Source: JANQFM01 sp035471925
GTDB taxonomy: Bacteria; Acidobacteriota; UBA6911; RPQK01; DATIPO01
Length of the DNA: 64,000 nucleotides
Assembly (NCBI GenBank): GCA_035471925.1
Contig: DATIPO010000065.1
Span: 12,088-76,087, forward strand
Direction: 5' to 3'
Made by a program: the position numbers and the translations under genes. Of this stretch, positions 1-8,312 are shown piece by piece. The number at the start of each line of letters is the position of its first letter. Position 1 is the first letter of the stretch. The notes under the pieces are model-generated. The model saw only the letters and a program-made list of their open reading frames with translations, was not told the DNA's origin and did no database searches.

Positions 1-115
1 GGTTTATTCACCCCTGCTGCGCTTTGCCTTTTTTCGTCCCCTGACCCAGAGTGGCATCGCTGCTCACAAGTGCAGGTCACAGGTACTGAAGAATGGCTCC
101 AATTCACTTAGCCCA

Positions 116-601
116 GGAGGGTAGTGCCTGCGTTGGCAGTCAGGGCCAAGTTCGCCGAAGGCGAGAGATGGGTCAGTGCTTTGCCGGTGGCTATGAAAGG
201 CAGGCAGTCCTGGTGTCGAGAGCCAAGTTTGGGCTCGCCGTGGCAAGCGACAGGTGCTTCCTTCGCCAGATTCTAATGGAAGGCAAGCAGCCCGGTGTCG
301 AGAACCAAGTCCGGGCTCGCTGTGGCGAGCCATGAGGTCCCGTCCCGCCAAAAGCGATGGTGGGCAGGCAGCCGGGTGTCGAGAACCAAGTCGGGGCCCG
401 CTGTGGCGTGAGCCATAGAGCCGTCCTTCGCTAAAAGCCCCGGAGGGCAGGCGGCCAGGTGTCGAAAAGCAAGTCGGGGCTCGCTGAAGGCGAGCCATAG
501 GCCAGCCCAGGGTGGAGCCCGCTGCGAGCGTAGCGCTGCAAGGGCGCAACCCTGGGTCTTGGCCAGAGGACGACCGAACGCTGAAAGCGTGCAATAGCGT
601 C
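116..601 (+). repeat. Dispersed repeat, copy 1, with about 83-bp tandem units
   Basis: Non-coding block with four clear tandem units starting at 199, 282, 363 and 446 (spacing 83, 81, 83) and a weaker unit from about 116. Each unit carries GTGTCGAGAACCAAGTC followed by a GCTCGC...GCGAGCC palindrome. A distinct end module follows: an 8-bp inverted repeat (CCCAGGGT at 506-513, ACCCTGGG at 549-556) and a terminal palindrome ending GCAATAGCGT at 600. Related modules occur at 20701-20876 and 60706-61163. The terminal end lies about 30 bases beyond the stop of the minus-strand TPR gene. Reading frames through the block are low-complexity and unlikely to be real. Positions 1-115 show nothing I recognise. 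Confidence 0.8.
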
Positions 602-633
602 AGGGGCTGGCTCGAATGGCTCGGCTTGCTACG

Positions 634-1896
634 CTAGTCGACCGTCTCGAGGTTGTTGGCCATGCGGACGGCTTCCTCGTAGGAGAGGGCGCGTTCCAGG
701 TTGACGGTGGTCATGGCAGCCACCTTCTCGTAGGTTTCGCGAGCTTTCTCTTCTTGCCCGTCCTTATGATAGGCGCGGGCCAGGAGAAGCTGATGGAAGG
801 CGTCGGTGGGGCTGGCTTGCTCCAGATGCTCGATGGCCGCGTCGATCTCGCCAGCTTCCAGCTTCACGTATCCGGCAAGGTAGTGGTAGGCCGCCTCGAA
901 ATTGACTGCTTGGGAGCCGCCTTCATCCAGGGCCTTGCGCATCCATTCCACTTCGGCCCAAGCCGCGTCGTCCTTGCCCATCTTAGCCAAGGTGCGGCCC
1001 TTGCCATGGTGGTAGCGCCCCGTCCAGATCTGGATTTGTTGCTCGGGCAGACCGGAGCCTTCCAACGACTTGAGGCCCTTCTCATAGTCGGTCATGGCTT
1101 CTTCGAGGCGCCCGTTTTCCAAATTGATGCGGGCCCGCAGGTTGTGAATGAAGACGGTCGGGAAGGCTTGGGCATTGCCGGCTTCGATGTACCCGGCCAA
1201 CGCCTGATCGACGGCGGACAAGGCCTTGTCGACGTGACCTTCGTGGACGTGGGTGAGAATGGTCCCGAAGTGGAGTCCGAAGGGGAAGTTGTCGGCCTTG
1301 GCCAGCCCCTTGCGGTAGGTCTTGCGGGCTTTGCCGTACTTGGAGTCCAGCAGTTGGCAGTTTCCGCGGAAGAAATAAATGCGCGGCGTGCTGTTGTCGA
1401 GCTTGAAGGCGCGGTCAAAAGACCGGCAGGCGGATTCGGCGTCGCTGCCCATCGAAAGCTGTCCCACCAGCATGTGGGCGCGCCGCTCCTCGGGCCAGCC
1501 CCGGGCCATTTTCTGAAAGACCTCCAGAGCTTCAGGCAGGGTGCCGGCGCGGATGTGTTTGACGCCCTCCAGATAGAGCTTCTCGCCCTCATTCAGGTTG
1601 GCGGCCAGTTCATCGGCCTTGGCCAGCATTTCCTGGGCCTGGGGATTGGGTTGAAACTGGCTGGCTACCATGTACCCGAAGGCCCACTCGGGATCGGCAT
1701 CGATCAATTCCTGAGCCTTGGCGGCCAGGGCGGGTCCCGCCTGAAAGCTCTCGATGCCGTGGGTGATTTCGTCCACCAGCTCGACGGCCTTTTCAGAGTC
1801 GGATGAAAACTCAAGGGCTTTGCCGCCCGCGAAGGTCCAGCCGAAGGCCAGGAGTAGGATCGCCGCTGGCGCGGCACATTTGCTCACAAACTTCAT
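634..1896 (-). CDS. Exported TPR-repeat protein
   Basis: A 420-residue protein with a Sec-type signal peptide (basic start, then AAILLLAFGWTFAGG) followed almost entirely by helical TPR-like repeats, for example around residues 110-220 and 300-400 (patterns such as A..DY.KGL and LARAYHKDGQEEKARETY). TPR arrays are protein-interaction scaffolds, so a periplasmic or envelope-associated role is likely. The partner is not evident. The ATG at 1896 is preceded by AAGGAGGAG at good spacing, which supports this start. No enzymatic motif is visible. It is the last gene of a minus-strand block, and repeat copy 1 lies immediately downstream. Confidence 0.8.
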   Translation of the reverse strand: MKFVSKCAAPAAILLLAFGWTFAGGKALEFSSDSEKAVELVDEITHGIESFQAGPALAAKAQELIDADPEWAFGYMVASQFQPNPQAQEMLAKADELAANLNEGEKLYLEGVKHIRAGTLPEALEVFQKMARGWPEERRAHMLVGQLSMGSDAESACRSFDRAFKLDNSTPRIYFFRGNCQLLDSKYGKARKTYRKGLAKADNFPFGLHFGTILTHVHEGHVDKALSAVDQALAGYIEAGNAQAFPTVFIHNLRARINLENGRLEEAMTDYEKGLKSLEGSGLPEQQIQIWTGRYHHGKGRTLAKMGKDDAAWAEVEWMRKALDEGGSQAVNFEAAYHYLAGYVKLEAGEIDAAIEHLEQASPTDAFHQLLLARAYHKDGQEEKARETYEKVAAMTTVNLERALSYEEAVRMANNLETVD

Positions 1897-2147
1897 GGTT
1901 GCGTCTCCTCCTTAACCGTGGTCGTCCTCCACCGTCGGCGAGAATGGATCCTTAATTCCGGGATTCCTGACAACAAACGTCGCCTCGCGCAGCTTCGTTC
2001 CCAAAAGATCTTCTGCCCCGGAGAGCGACGGGCAGCCGAGCCGGGGCCTTAATGGCGCTCTCCGCTGAGCCTTGACCCGCGTCGGGATCTCGGTTTCGCT
2101 GCGGGCAGAGGCCGGAATTGGGTGGGTTGACTTCGGGCAGCGGGCAC

Positions 2148-2183
2148 AAAAAAAGACGCCTGATGCGGGCGGCACCAGGCGTC
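2148..2183 (-). terminator. Rho-independent terminator after hsp20
   Basis: Read on the minus strand, GACGCCTG pairs perfectly with CAGGCGTC (2176-2183 with 2155-2162) around a 13-nt loop, followed by seven U residues (A run at 2148-2154). It sits 65 bases beyond the stop of the Hsp20 gene. The rest of the 1897-2248 gap holds the TPR gene leader and no supported gene. Confidence 0.85.
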
Positions 2184-2248
2184 CTCGGGTTCGGACTCCG
2201 GCCGGGTCGCGTCTTCTCGCGACGCACCCGGGCCGAAGCAAGGCTCGG

Positions 2249-2665
2249 TCATTTGACCTTGATGTCGATCTGCTTGGGCTTGGCTTCTTCCCGCTTGGGA
2301 AGAGTCAGCACCAGCAGCCCGTTTTTGAGGTTGGCGCTGATCTTGTCGGGATCGATGTTGCGCGGCAGGGTGAAGCTGCGCTCGAAGCGGCCGTAGCTGC
2401 GCTCGATGCGGTGGTATTCTTCATCTTTGCGTTCCTGGGTGCGTTCACCCGAGAGGGTCAGGACGCCGTCCTCAACAGAAATGTCGATGTCGCCCTTGGC
2501 AAATCCCGGCAGTTCGGCGGTGAAGACCAGAGCATCGGTGTCTTCACTCACGTCCACGGCCGGCCTCCAGCCGCGGGAAGTCTCAGGATAGTTGCGGCTG
2601 AAAAAGTTGCTGAAAGCGTCATCGAAGAGCCGTTGTACGTCGTTGGTTCTCATTAAGGTTGTCAT
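2249..2665 (-). CDS. Hsp20/alpha-crystallin small heat-shock protein
   Basis: A 138-residue small heat-shock chaperone: a short N-terminal arm, an alpha-crystallin domain from about residue 38, and a short tail. Hallmarks are the ending segment LKNGLLVLTLPK and the EDGVLTLSGER strand. Such proteins hold unfolding clients in large cytoplasmic oligomers without ATP. The start is set at the ATG at 2665, which has AAGGAGGAAG upstream; a longer frame exists but reads through the promoter. A TTGACA-N17-TATGTA promoter lies at 2723-2751 and a good terminator follows the gene, so it is probably monocistronic. It is paralogous to the adjacent gene at 2868-3311. Confidence 0.93.
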   Translation of the reverse strand: MTTLMRTNDVQRLFDDAFSNFFSRNYPETSRGWRPAVDVSEDTDALVFTAELPGFAKGDIDISVEDGVLTLSGERTQERKDEEYHRIERSYGRFERSFTLPRNIDPDKISANLKNGLLVLTLPKREEAKPKQIDIKVK

Positions 2666-2722
2666 GTCGTCTTCCTCCTTCGATCTATGTGAAATCAAGG
2701 TTGTTCGTGCCTTCGCGCTCGC

Positions 2723-2751
2723 TACATAAAATGCCTCTTGAGGGCTGTCAA
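2723..2751 (-). promoter_or_regulatory. Promoter of the first hsp20 gene
   Basis: Minus strand: TTGACA (2746-2751), 17-nt spacer, TATGTA (2723-2728). The spacer starts GCC and contains GGCAT just before the -10, exactly as in the promoter of the second hsp20 gene at 3377-3405. I see no CIRCE-type inverted repeat. Confidence 0.6.
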
Positions 2752-2796
2752 GGTGAGGCCGGCGACAAAGGCGGAACATCCGGCCTCAACCCAGAA

Positions 2797-2825
2797 AGCC
2801 CGGCGAAGGCGGCCTCCGCCGGGCT
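2797..2825 (-). terminator. Possible weak terminator after second hsp20
   Basis: AGCCCGGCG (2797-2805) pairs with CGCCGGGCT (2817-2825), a 9-bp GC-rich stem 43 bases beyond the Hsp20 stop. On the minus strand it is followed only by TTTCTGGG, so the U tract is poor. Confidence 0.4.
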
Positions 2826-2867
2826 CGGGTCTCGGGTTCGCCCGGCGGCTTTGCCAGGCCTTTTCAA

Positions 2868-3311
2868 TCAGTGGACGTCGACCGCGATGTGGCGCGGCTT
2901 GGCCTCTTCGCGCTTGGGAATGGAGATGGTCAGCAGTCCATTCTTGAGCGAAGCGCTGATGTTGCCGGAATCAACGTTGGTGGGCAGCGCGAAGCTGCGC
3001 TCGAAGCGGCCGTAAGAGCGCTCTACGCGGTGGAACTGACGGCCTTCCTCCTGGCTCTCGCGCTGGCGTTCGCCGGAAACGGTGAGGGTGCCGTCTTCAA
3101 CTGAGATGTTCAGGTCTTCCTTGTTGAAGCCCGGCACCTCGGCGGTGAAGGTCAGGCCCTCGGGGTCTTCGTGAATATCTACTGCGGGAAGCCATCCCTT
3201 TGAAGCTTCAGGGCGATGGCGGCTCGGCTCGAGGTCGTTGAAGACCCGGTCGAAAAGATCGTAGGGCGAAGTCGGTTGAGGCATCTGTCTGCGAATCTTC
3301 ATTAAAGTCAT
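2868..3311 (-). CDS. Hsp20/alpha-crystallin small heat-shock protein
   Basis: A 147-residue small heat-shock protein with the alpha-crystallin domain from about residue 42: FTAEVPGFNKEDLNISVEDG, then LPTNVDSGNISASLKNGLL and a C-terminal IPKREEAKPRHI. It is an ATP-independent holdase acting in the cytoplasm. It resembles its neighbour at 2249-2665 over the whole domain, which suggests a tandem duplication. The ATG at 3311 has GGAGGA upstream; an in-frame ATG at 3302 is the alternative. The promoter at 3377-3405 is separate and very similar to that of the paralogue, so both genes are likely induced by the same stress signal. Confidence 0.93.
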   Translation of the reverse strand: MTLMKIRRQMPQPTSPYDLFDRVFNDLEPSRHRPEASKGWLPAVDIHEDPEGLTFTAEVPGFNKEDLNISVEDGTLTVSGERQRESQEEGRQFHRVERSYGRFERSFALPTNVDSGNISASLKNGLLTISIPKREEAKPRHIAVDVH

Positions 3312-3376
3312 GTAAGTTGGTCCTCCAGTTGGCTCGAATGTATTTAAAAGTACTGCGTTTTTCGTCTACGTTTAGT

Positions 3377-3405
3377 GAGATAAGATGCCAGGAGGCGGCT
3401 GTCAA
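3377..3405 (-). promoter_or_regulatory. Promoter of the second hsp20 gene
   Basis: Minus strand: TTGACA (3400-3405), 17-nt spacer beginning GCC and ending GGCATCT, then TATCTC (3377-3382). This matches the architecture of the other hsp20 promoter. It predicts a leader of about 58 nt. Confidence 0.6.
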
Positions 3406-3459
3406 GTGAGGCGGGCAAAAAAATCGCATTTCTGCCCCAAATAGCTGAAAAATAGAGGT

Positions 3460-4533
3460 TTAGGTCATCTGCAGGTAGGCTTCGGTGCCCAAGTCGGCTT
3501 GGCTCAGGGCATCGGTGAAGCTTTGCATGAGGGACATGCGTTGATCGTGGGGCAGGAAGGCCGAGCGGGCTCCTTGCAGGATGAGGCGGTGGAGCCCCTC
3601 CTGGGTCAGTCCGAAATGTTGGACGGCCAACAGGTACTCGTTGCTGATGGTGGTTTGAAAGAGTCCGGGGTCGTCGGTGTTGAGGCTGACGGCCAAGCCG
3701 CGCTTGAAGAGCAGGCCGAAGGGATTGTTGGAGACGGGCGCCCAGGAGCCGGTGCATTGGTTGCTGGTGAGGCAGACGTCGAGGCCCACCGGGTGGCCGC
3801 GCAGGTATTCGATGAGGCGTCCGTCGCGGGCCGCCTGGATGCCGTGGCCAATGCGGTTGGCGCCCAGGACGCGCATGGCGTCCCACACTTGGTCGGGTCC
3901 CCCGGTTTCGCCCGCGTGGACGTGTATGAAGAGTCCGCGGGCCTTGGCCCGGCGGAAGACATCCTGGAAATCGCTCATGGGAAGGGAGTTCTCATCGCCG
4001 CCTAGTCCCAGTCCGCAGACGCCCCGCTGCTGATGCTCGACGGCCCACTGAGCGGTTTGCTCGGCTTCTTCGGGACCCCACTGGCGGACGCAGTCGAAGA
4101 TCCAGCGAATGGAGACGGTCCCCTTGGATTCGATTTCGCCGGAACGTGTCAGCAAAGCGTCGATGACGGCCTCGGCGTCGAATCCGAACCGCTGAGGGAT
4201 GGAAGGCGAGACGATGATCTCGGCGTAGCGGATGTGGTGCTGCTTGAAGTAGTCGCACAGGTGGTCGAGCAGCAGCAGATAGTCTTCAGGCTCGCGCAGG
4301 TGCTGGCACACCGTCTTGTAGGTGGAGAGAAAGTCGGCGAAGTCCTCATACTGGAAGAAGCGCCGGTGGACGTCAGCAACAGACAGGTCCTTGAGTTCCG
4401 TGTCGTACTTTTCGGCCAGCCCGATGAGGATGTCGGCCGTGGCCGAGCCCTCCAAATGGAGGTGCAGTTCGGCCTTGGGAACGCTCCTGATGCGCTCGTA
4501 CAATTGCTCTGAAATGGCTTGGCGTTCCTTCAA
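3460..4533 (-). CDS. add: Adenosine deaminase
   Basis: A 357-residue metal-dependent purine deaminase converting adenosine (and deoxyadenosine) to inosine. Family hallmarks in order: the zinc motif HLHLEG near the N-terminus, HVHAGE, RIGHGIQA, DVCLTSNQCTG and the catalytic segment SLNTDDPGLF. The frame stays open well upstream, so the start is uncertain. I chose the TTG at 4533, preceded by AAGGAGG at short spacing (4537-4543) and 23 nt after the upstream gene's stop. It follows a GntR-type regulator and complements the plus-strand salvage genes at 8313-13733, which use its product. Confidence 0.9.
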   Translation of the reverse strand: MKERQAISEQLYERIRSVPKAELHLHLEGSATADILIGLAEKYDTELKDLSVADVHRRFFQYEDFADFLSTYKTVCQHLREPEDYLLLLDHLCDYFKQHHIRYAEIIVSPSIPQRFGFDAEAVIDALLTRSGEIESKGTVSIRWIFDCVRQWGPEEAEQTAQWAVEHQQRGVCGLGLGGDENSLPMSDFQDVFRRAKARGLFIHVHAGETGGPDQVWDAMRVLGANRIGHGIQAARDGRLIEYLRGHPVGLDVCLTSNQCTGSWAPVSNNPFGLLFKRGLAVSLNTDDPGLFQTTISNEYLLAVQHFGLTQEGLHRLILQGARSAFLPHDQRMSLMQSFTDALSQADLGTEAYLQMT

Positions 4534-4556
4534 GAGCCTCCTTGCAAGAGGGCCGG

Positions 4557-5519
4557 CTATCCCAGCAGTTGCATCTGCTTGAGTCCGCTGAGGGTCTCCT
4601 CGGAGATGACGTTCTCGTAAGTCTTCAATTCGCGGTCTCCCGGCGTCCGTTTTCGCATCTCGTCCCAGCACATGGGCGAGACGAAAATCAGATCAGCTTC
4701 TTTGACGATTTTTTCGATCAAATCCTCGCGGTCGATAGGAGCGATCCAGAACTTTTTGTCGGTGGAAGGGTGAAAAATGTTCATGAAAACTTCCCAGGGG
4801 GCGTGAAGCGTCCTCTCGTCTTTGATGACGATGGCGATGTTGCGGTCCTGGGCTTCGCTGAGAATGTCGGTGTAGATGGCGTGCCGCGGTTTGATTTCCT
4901 GGACGGGCTTTTTGTAGCGCTCCGCCATGCGGGTCACTTCGTCCAGATGCCAGCTTGTGGTCAGCAGGCAGTCGGCTTCTCGCAGGAAGCGTTCCTCTTC
5001 TTCGGTAGGCTGGCCCTCCAGGTTGACGGGAAAGGCCTCAGCATTGAGCCGCATCTGCAGTTCGCGCGAGAAGATGAAAGCTTCTTCGCTGTGATCGACC
5101 ACGGCCAGCTTGAGCTTGCGCAGGTCGGTGCCGTTGACGAAGCTGCTGTAGAGGCGGGCGAATTTTTCCGGACTCAGTCCCACGCTGCGGGCCCGGTCGC
5201 TGACCTCCCCCAGCAGCTTGAAGATGGCCTTGGCGCGCATCTGCTCGTAGCCTTCGCGTCCGCTCTTCTTCTGCAGGAAGGCACCGCTCCCCTTGACGAT
5301 CTCGACGTAGTTTTCCTCGGCCAGCCGGACGTAGATCTTGCGGATGGTCTTGTAATTGACCTCCAAGTCGTCGGCCAGTTCGCGGATGGAGGGCAGACGG
5401 TCGCCTTCCTGGATCTTGCCGCAGTAAATGGCGCTCAGGAGCTGCCCCTTGATCTGGCGGTAATAGCTGAGGTTGACGTTTTCCTTGTCCAGGTTGAACC
5501 TGAGGGTCTTGTCAGACAT
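4557..5519 (-). CDS. GntR-type regulator with a Rossmann-like sensor domain
   Basis: A 320-residue transcription regulator. Residues 15-85 form a GntR winged helix (RLPSIRELADDLEVNYKTIR). The remaining 230 residues look like an alternating alpha/beta ligand domain and lack the aminotransferase domain of MocR proteins and the usual FadR or UTRA effector domains. The N-terminus resembles the short YtrA/YhcF class, but the large C-terminal part is unusual for it. The ATG overlaps the serS stop by one base (TAATG), so the two are translationally coupled. Adenosine deaminase follows 23 nt later, making nucleoside signals a plausible but unproven input. Confidence 0.8.
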   Translation of the reverse strand: MSDKTLRFNLDKENVNLSYYRQIKGQLLSAIYCGKIQEGDRLPSIRELADDLEVNYKTIRKIYVRLAEENYVEIVKGSGAFLQKKSGREGYEQMRAKAIFKLLGEVSDRARSVGLSPEKFARLYSSFVNGTDLRKLKLAVVDHSEEAFIFSRELQMRLNAEAFPVNLEGQPTEEEERFLREADCLLTTSWHLDEVTRMAERYKKPVQEIKPRHAIYTDILSEAQDRNIAIVIKDERTLHAPWEVFMNIFHPSTDKKFWIAPIDREDLIEKIVKEADLIFVSPMCWDEMRKRTPGDRELKTYENVISEETLSGLKQMQLLG

Positions 5520-6811
5520 TACAGCTTAAGTCCGTTCTCCACCGTGATGCGCTCCAAGCCGTCCATGTAGGGACGCAGCGCTTGGGGGATCAACACGGTT
5601 CCGTCGGCTTCCTGGAAGTTCTCCAGAAGGGCCACCCAGGTGCGTCCCACGGCCAGTCCTGAGCCGTTGAGGGTGTGGACGTGGCGAGTCTTCTTGGCAT
5701 CGCTGGGACGGTAGCGGATACTGGCCCGGCGGGCCTGGAAGTCCTCGAAGTTGCTGCAAGAGGAAATCTCGCGGTAGGTGTTCTGACTGGGAATCCAAAC
5801 CTCCAAGTCGTAGGTTTTGGCGGAACTGAAGCCGGTGTCGCCGCTGCAAAGCGTGACCACCCGGTAGGGCAGCTCCAGGCGTTGAAGAATGGACTCAGCG
5901 TCGGATGTCAGTTGCTCCAGTTGCTGATAGGAGTCGTCGGCGCGGGCGAACTTGACCAATTCCACCTTGTTGAACTGGTGCTGGCGGATCAGTCCCCTGG
6001 TGTCTTTGCCGTAGGATCCCGCCTCGCTGCGGAAGCAAGGCGTGTAGGCGGTCAGGCTGATGGGGAGGTTTTCCTCCTCCAGGATTTCCTGGGCCAGCAG
6101 GTTGGTGACGGGAACTTCCGCCGTGGGGACCAGATAGAAGTCATGGCCCTCCAGCTTGAAGAGGTCCTGCTCGAACTTGGGGAGTTGACCGGTGCCTACG
6201 AAGGCGTTGCGGTTGTTGATGTAGGGGGGCAGGACCTCGGTGTAGCCGTGCTCCTTAGTGTGGACGTCGAGCATGAAGCGGGCCAGCGCATGCTCCAAGC
6301 GGGCGCCGGCGCCCAGGTAGACGGCAAAGCGGGCTCCGGCGATCTTGCCGGCCCGCTGCAGGTCGAGAATCCCCAGGTCTTCGCCCAGCTCGACGTGATC
6401 TTTGATGGGGAAGTCGAAGGCGCGCGGCTCTCCGAAGGTGCGCATTTCCTGGTTGGCGCTCTCGTCCTCGCCTGGCGGCACCGAGTCATGGCAAAGGTTG
6501 GGGATGGTGAGCAGGAAGTCCTCCATGCTCTGGGCCAGCTCGGCCAGCCTTCCGTCCAGCTCCTTGATGCGGGCGCCTACCTGCTTCATTTCTTCGATCT
6601 GCGGGGAGGCATCGCCGCCGGAGCGTTTGACTTGGGCGATCTGATCGCTGGTCTTGTTGCGCTTGGCCCGCAGCTCCTCCCATTCCAGGCGGACCTCTTT
6701 TTCTTCATCGTCGAGTTGGCGGAAAGTCTCGCGCTCAAAGTCATAGCCGCGCTGGGAGAGTTTCTCGGCCACCCGGTCTAAGTTTTCGCGTATGAAGGTT
6801 CGATCGAGCAT
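5519..6811 (-). CDS. serS: Serine-tRNA ligase
   Basis: A 430-residue class II aminoacyl-tRNA synthetase charging tRNA-Ser. An N-terminal antiparallel coiled-coil arm (about residues 25-105) contacts the long variable arm. The catalytic core has motif 2 (FRSEAGSYGKDTRGLIRQHQ) and motif 3 (GSGLAVGRTWVALLEN), and the TAEVPVTN segment is typical of SerRS. Length and order are normal. AAAGGACG precedes the ATG. It lies 63 nt downstream of galU and overlaps the GntR-type regulator by one base, so an operon galU-serS-gntR-add is plausible. Confidence 0.97.
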   Translation of the reverse strand: MLDRTFIRENLDRVAEKLSQRGYDFERETFRQLDDEEKEVRLEWEELRAKRNKTSDQIAQVKRSGGDASPQIEEMKQVGARIKELDGRLAELAQSMEDFLLTIPNLCHDSVPPGEDESANQEMRTFGEPRAFDFPIKDHVELGEDLGILDLQRAGKIAGARFAVYLGAGARLEHALARFMLDVHTKEHGYTEVLPPYINNRNAFVGTGQLPKFEQDLFKLEGHDFYLVPTAEVPVTNLLAQEILEEENLPISLTAYTPCFRSEAGSYGKDTRGLIRQHQFNKVELVKFARADDSYQQLEQLTSDAESILQRLELPYRVVTLCSGDTGFSSAKTYDLEVWIPSQNTYREISSCSNFEDFQARRASIRYRPSDAKKTRHVHTLNGSGLAVGRTWVALLENFQEADGTVLIPQALRPYMDGLERITVENGLKL

Positions 6812-6874
6812 GATGTGTCGCGTCCTTTATTATGAGTGATCTCGCGTCCCAGCGCATCCCCGACGCCCGGTGCC

Positions 6875-7747
6875 TCAGAGAGCGAGGCTGCGCAGCCAAC
6901 GGCGCAAGTCGTCGGCCAGGTCTTCCCGTTCCAGGGCGAAGTCGATGGAGGCTTGCAGGTATTCCAGCTTGTTGCCGGCGTCGTATCGCGTGCCCTCGAA
7001 TTTGTAGGCGTAGACGGGTTCCTTGCGCAGGAGCGCCCTGAGTCCGTCGGTCAGTTGAATCTCGCCGCCCTTGCCGGGAGGCGTGCTTTCCAGGGCGTCG
7101 AAAATGGCAGGAGTGAGGACGTAGCGTCCGATGATGGCCAGGGTGGAGGGCGCTTCGTCGACGGGAGGCTTTTCCACCAAGTCGGTGATTCGGAAGAGGC
7201 GGTCGTTGCCTTCAACAGCCTCCACGGCGGGTATGCCGTAGCGCGAGACGGCTTCGCGTTCCACCTCGAAGACGGCCAGCACGCTGGCTTGCTTGGCTTC
7301 GAAGACCTCGATCAATTGCTGCATGCCCGGTTTTCGGGAATGAATGATGTCGTCCCCCAGAAAGACGCCGAAGGGCTCCTGTCCGACATAGGGACGGGCC
7401 ACCAGGACGGCGTGTCCCAGGCCCAGGGGCTTTTTCTGGCGCACCGAAGAGATGGTGATCATGTTGGAAAGGCTGGCGACCATCTCCAGCAGGTCGGCCT
7501 TGCCCTGCTCCTTGAGGACGGTGGAGAACTGGTAGTCGTAATCGAAATGGTCGAGGATGGCGCTCTTGCCCTGCGAGGTGACGAAGCAGAAGTCCTGCAG
7601 CCCCGAGGCCACCGCCTCTTCCACCACATATTGGATGGTGGGCTTGTCGACGATGGGCAGCATTTCTTTGGGAATGGCTTTGGTGGCCGGCAGGAACCGG
7701 GTGCCCATTCCGGCCGCCGGAATGACGGCCTTATGGATCTTGTTCAT
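6875..7747 (-). CDS. galU: UTP-glucose-1-phosphate uridylyltransferase
   Basis: A 290-residue nucleotidyltransferase making UDP-glucose from UTP and glucose-1-phosphate for glycan and envelope synthesis. The nucleotide-binding signature GMGTRFLPATKAIPKEMLP sits near the N-terminus, followed by QYVVEEA and the product-binding stretch VEKPPVDEAPS. The frame extends upstream, but the ATG at 7747 has GGAGG five bases before it and matches the usual start of the family. It is the first gene of the minus-strand block and is divergent from rpsU. Confidence 0.96.
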   Translation of the reverse strand: MNKIHKAVIPAAGMGTRFLPATKAIPKEMLPIVDKPTIQYVVEEAVASGLQDFCFVTSQGKSAILDHFDYDYQFSTVLKEQGKADLLEMVASLSNMITISSVRQKKPLGLGHAVLVARPYVGQEPFGVFLGDDIIHSRKPGMQQLIEVFEAKQASVLAVFEVEREAVSRYGIPAVEAVEGNDRLFRITDLVEKPPVDEAPSTLAIIGRYVLTPAIFDALESTPPGKGGEIQLTDGLRALLRKEPVYAYKFEGTRYDAGNKLEYLQASIDFALEREDLADDLRRWLRSLAL

Positions 7748-7849
7748 CAGTCGCCTCCATCTCGGCGAGGATGATAGCATGCGTCCCGGCCGTGCGCCCC
7801 CCGCCACACCCGGCTGCCCGACCTGTTCCTCGGCAGCCCCCTCCCGCTC

Positions 7850-7879
7850 TTGACCCGTCTGCCAAGCGTCTGATACTTT
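7850..7879 (+). promoter_or_regulatory. Probable rpsU promoter
   Basis: TTGACC (7850-7855), 18-nt spacer, TACTTT (7874-7879). It predicts a leader of about 60 nt before rpsU. Confidence 0.5.
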
Positions 7880-7948
7880 TATCGTTTACGGAAACAAGCT
7901 CCCGTCTGCGAGACGGGGCAATCCTTTGACAGAGGGGAGTGAAACGAC

Positions 7949-8137
7949 TTGGCTGAAGTACATGTAGGAGAGAACGAATCTCTCGAGAGCGCGCTTCGCC
8001 GCTTCAAGCGGAAGGTCCAGCAAGAAGACATCATCAAAGATATCAAAAAGCATTCCTTCTACCTGAAGCCCGGCGAGAAACGGCGCCTCAAGCAGGCCCT
8101 GGCCCGTAAGCGCGCTCGTAAAAAGTCGCGCCGCTAG
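7949..8137 (+). CDS. rpsU: 30S ribosomal protein S21
   Basis: A 62-residue S21 protein: ESLESALRRFKRKVQQEDI followed by a very basic tail (KRRLKQALARKRARKKSRR). S21 binds late to the small subunit and helps initiation near the anti-Shine-Dalgarno region. The start codon is TTG at 7949 with GGGGAG upstream; no in-frame ATG lies nearby. Unlike the rpsU-dnaG-rpoD arrangement of many bacteria, it is followed by nucleoside salvage genes after a terminator. Confidence 0.96.
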   Translation: MAEVHVGENESLESALRRFKRKVQQEDIIKDIKKHSFYLKPGEKRRLKQALARKRARKKSRR

Positions 8138-8253
8138 GCCGCTGGCTGGCGACCAAGTTCGCACGAGTCCTGTTTTGTGAATTTGGTCAGCGGCCTGGGA
8201 TGCCCTTGGCCGCCGGCTATTCGGCGCCGACTTGTTGAAGACGACTTTTGCCG

Positions 8254-8288
8254 CCCGAGCAGCCCCCCGCGGCTTGCTCGGGTTTTTT
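8254..8288 (+). terminator. Rho-independent terminator between rpsU and the salvage operon
   Basis: CCCGAGCA (8254-8261) pairs with TGCTCGGG (8275-8282), with further pairing inside, followed by six T at 8283-8288. It ends only 24 nt before the ATG of the phosphorylase gene. A second, imperfect hairpin (GGCCGCT...GACCAA with TTGGTC-AGCGGCC, 8137-8195) lies between rpsU and this terminator. Confidence 0.85.
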
Positions 8289-8312
8289 GTGTTTGCAGCG
8301 GGGGCCGAGAGA

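Noticed and set aside
616..1806. Long plus-strand frame antisense to the exported TPR gene
   Set aside because: It mirrors the codon bias of the minus-strand gene, has no Shine-Dalgarno and yields a low-complexity Gly/Val/Leu protein without domain features.
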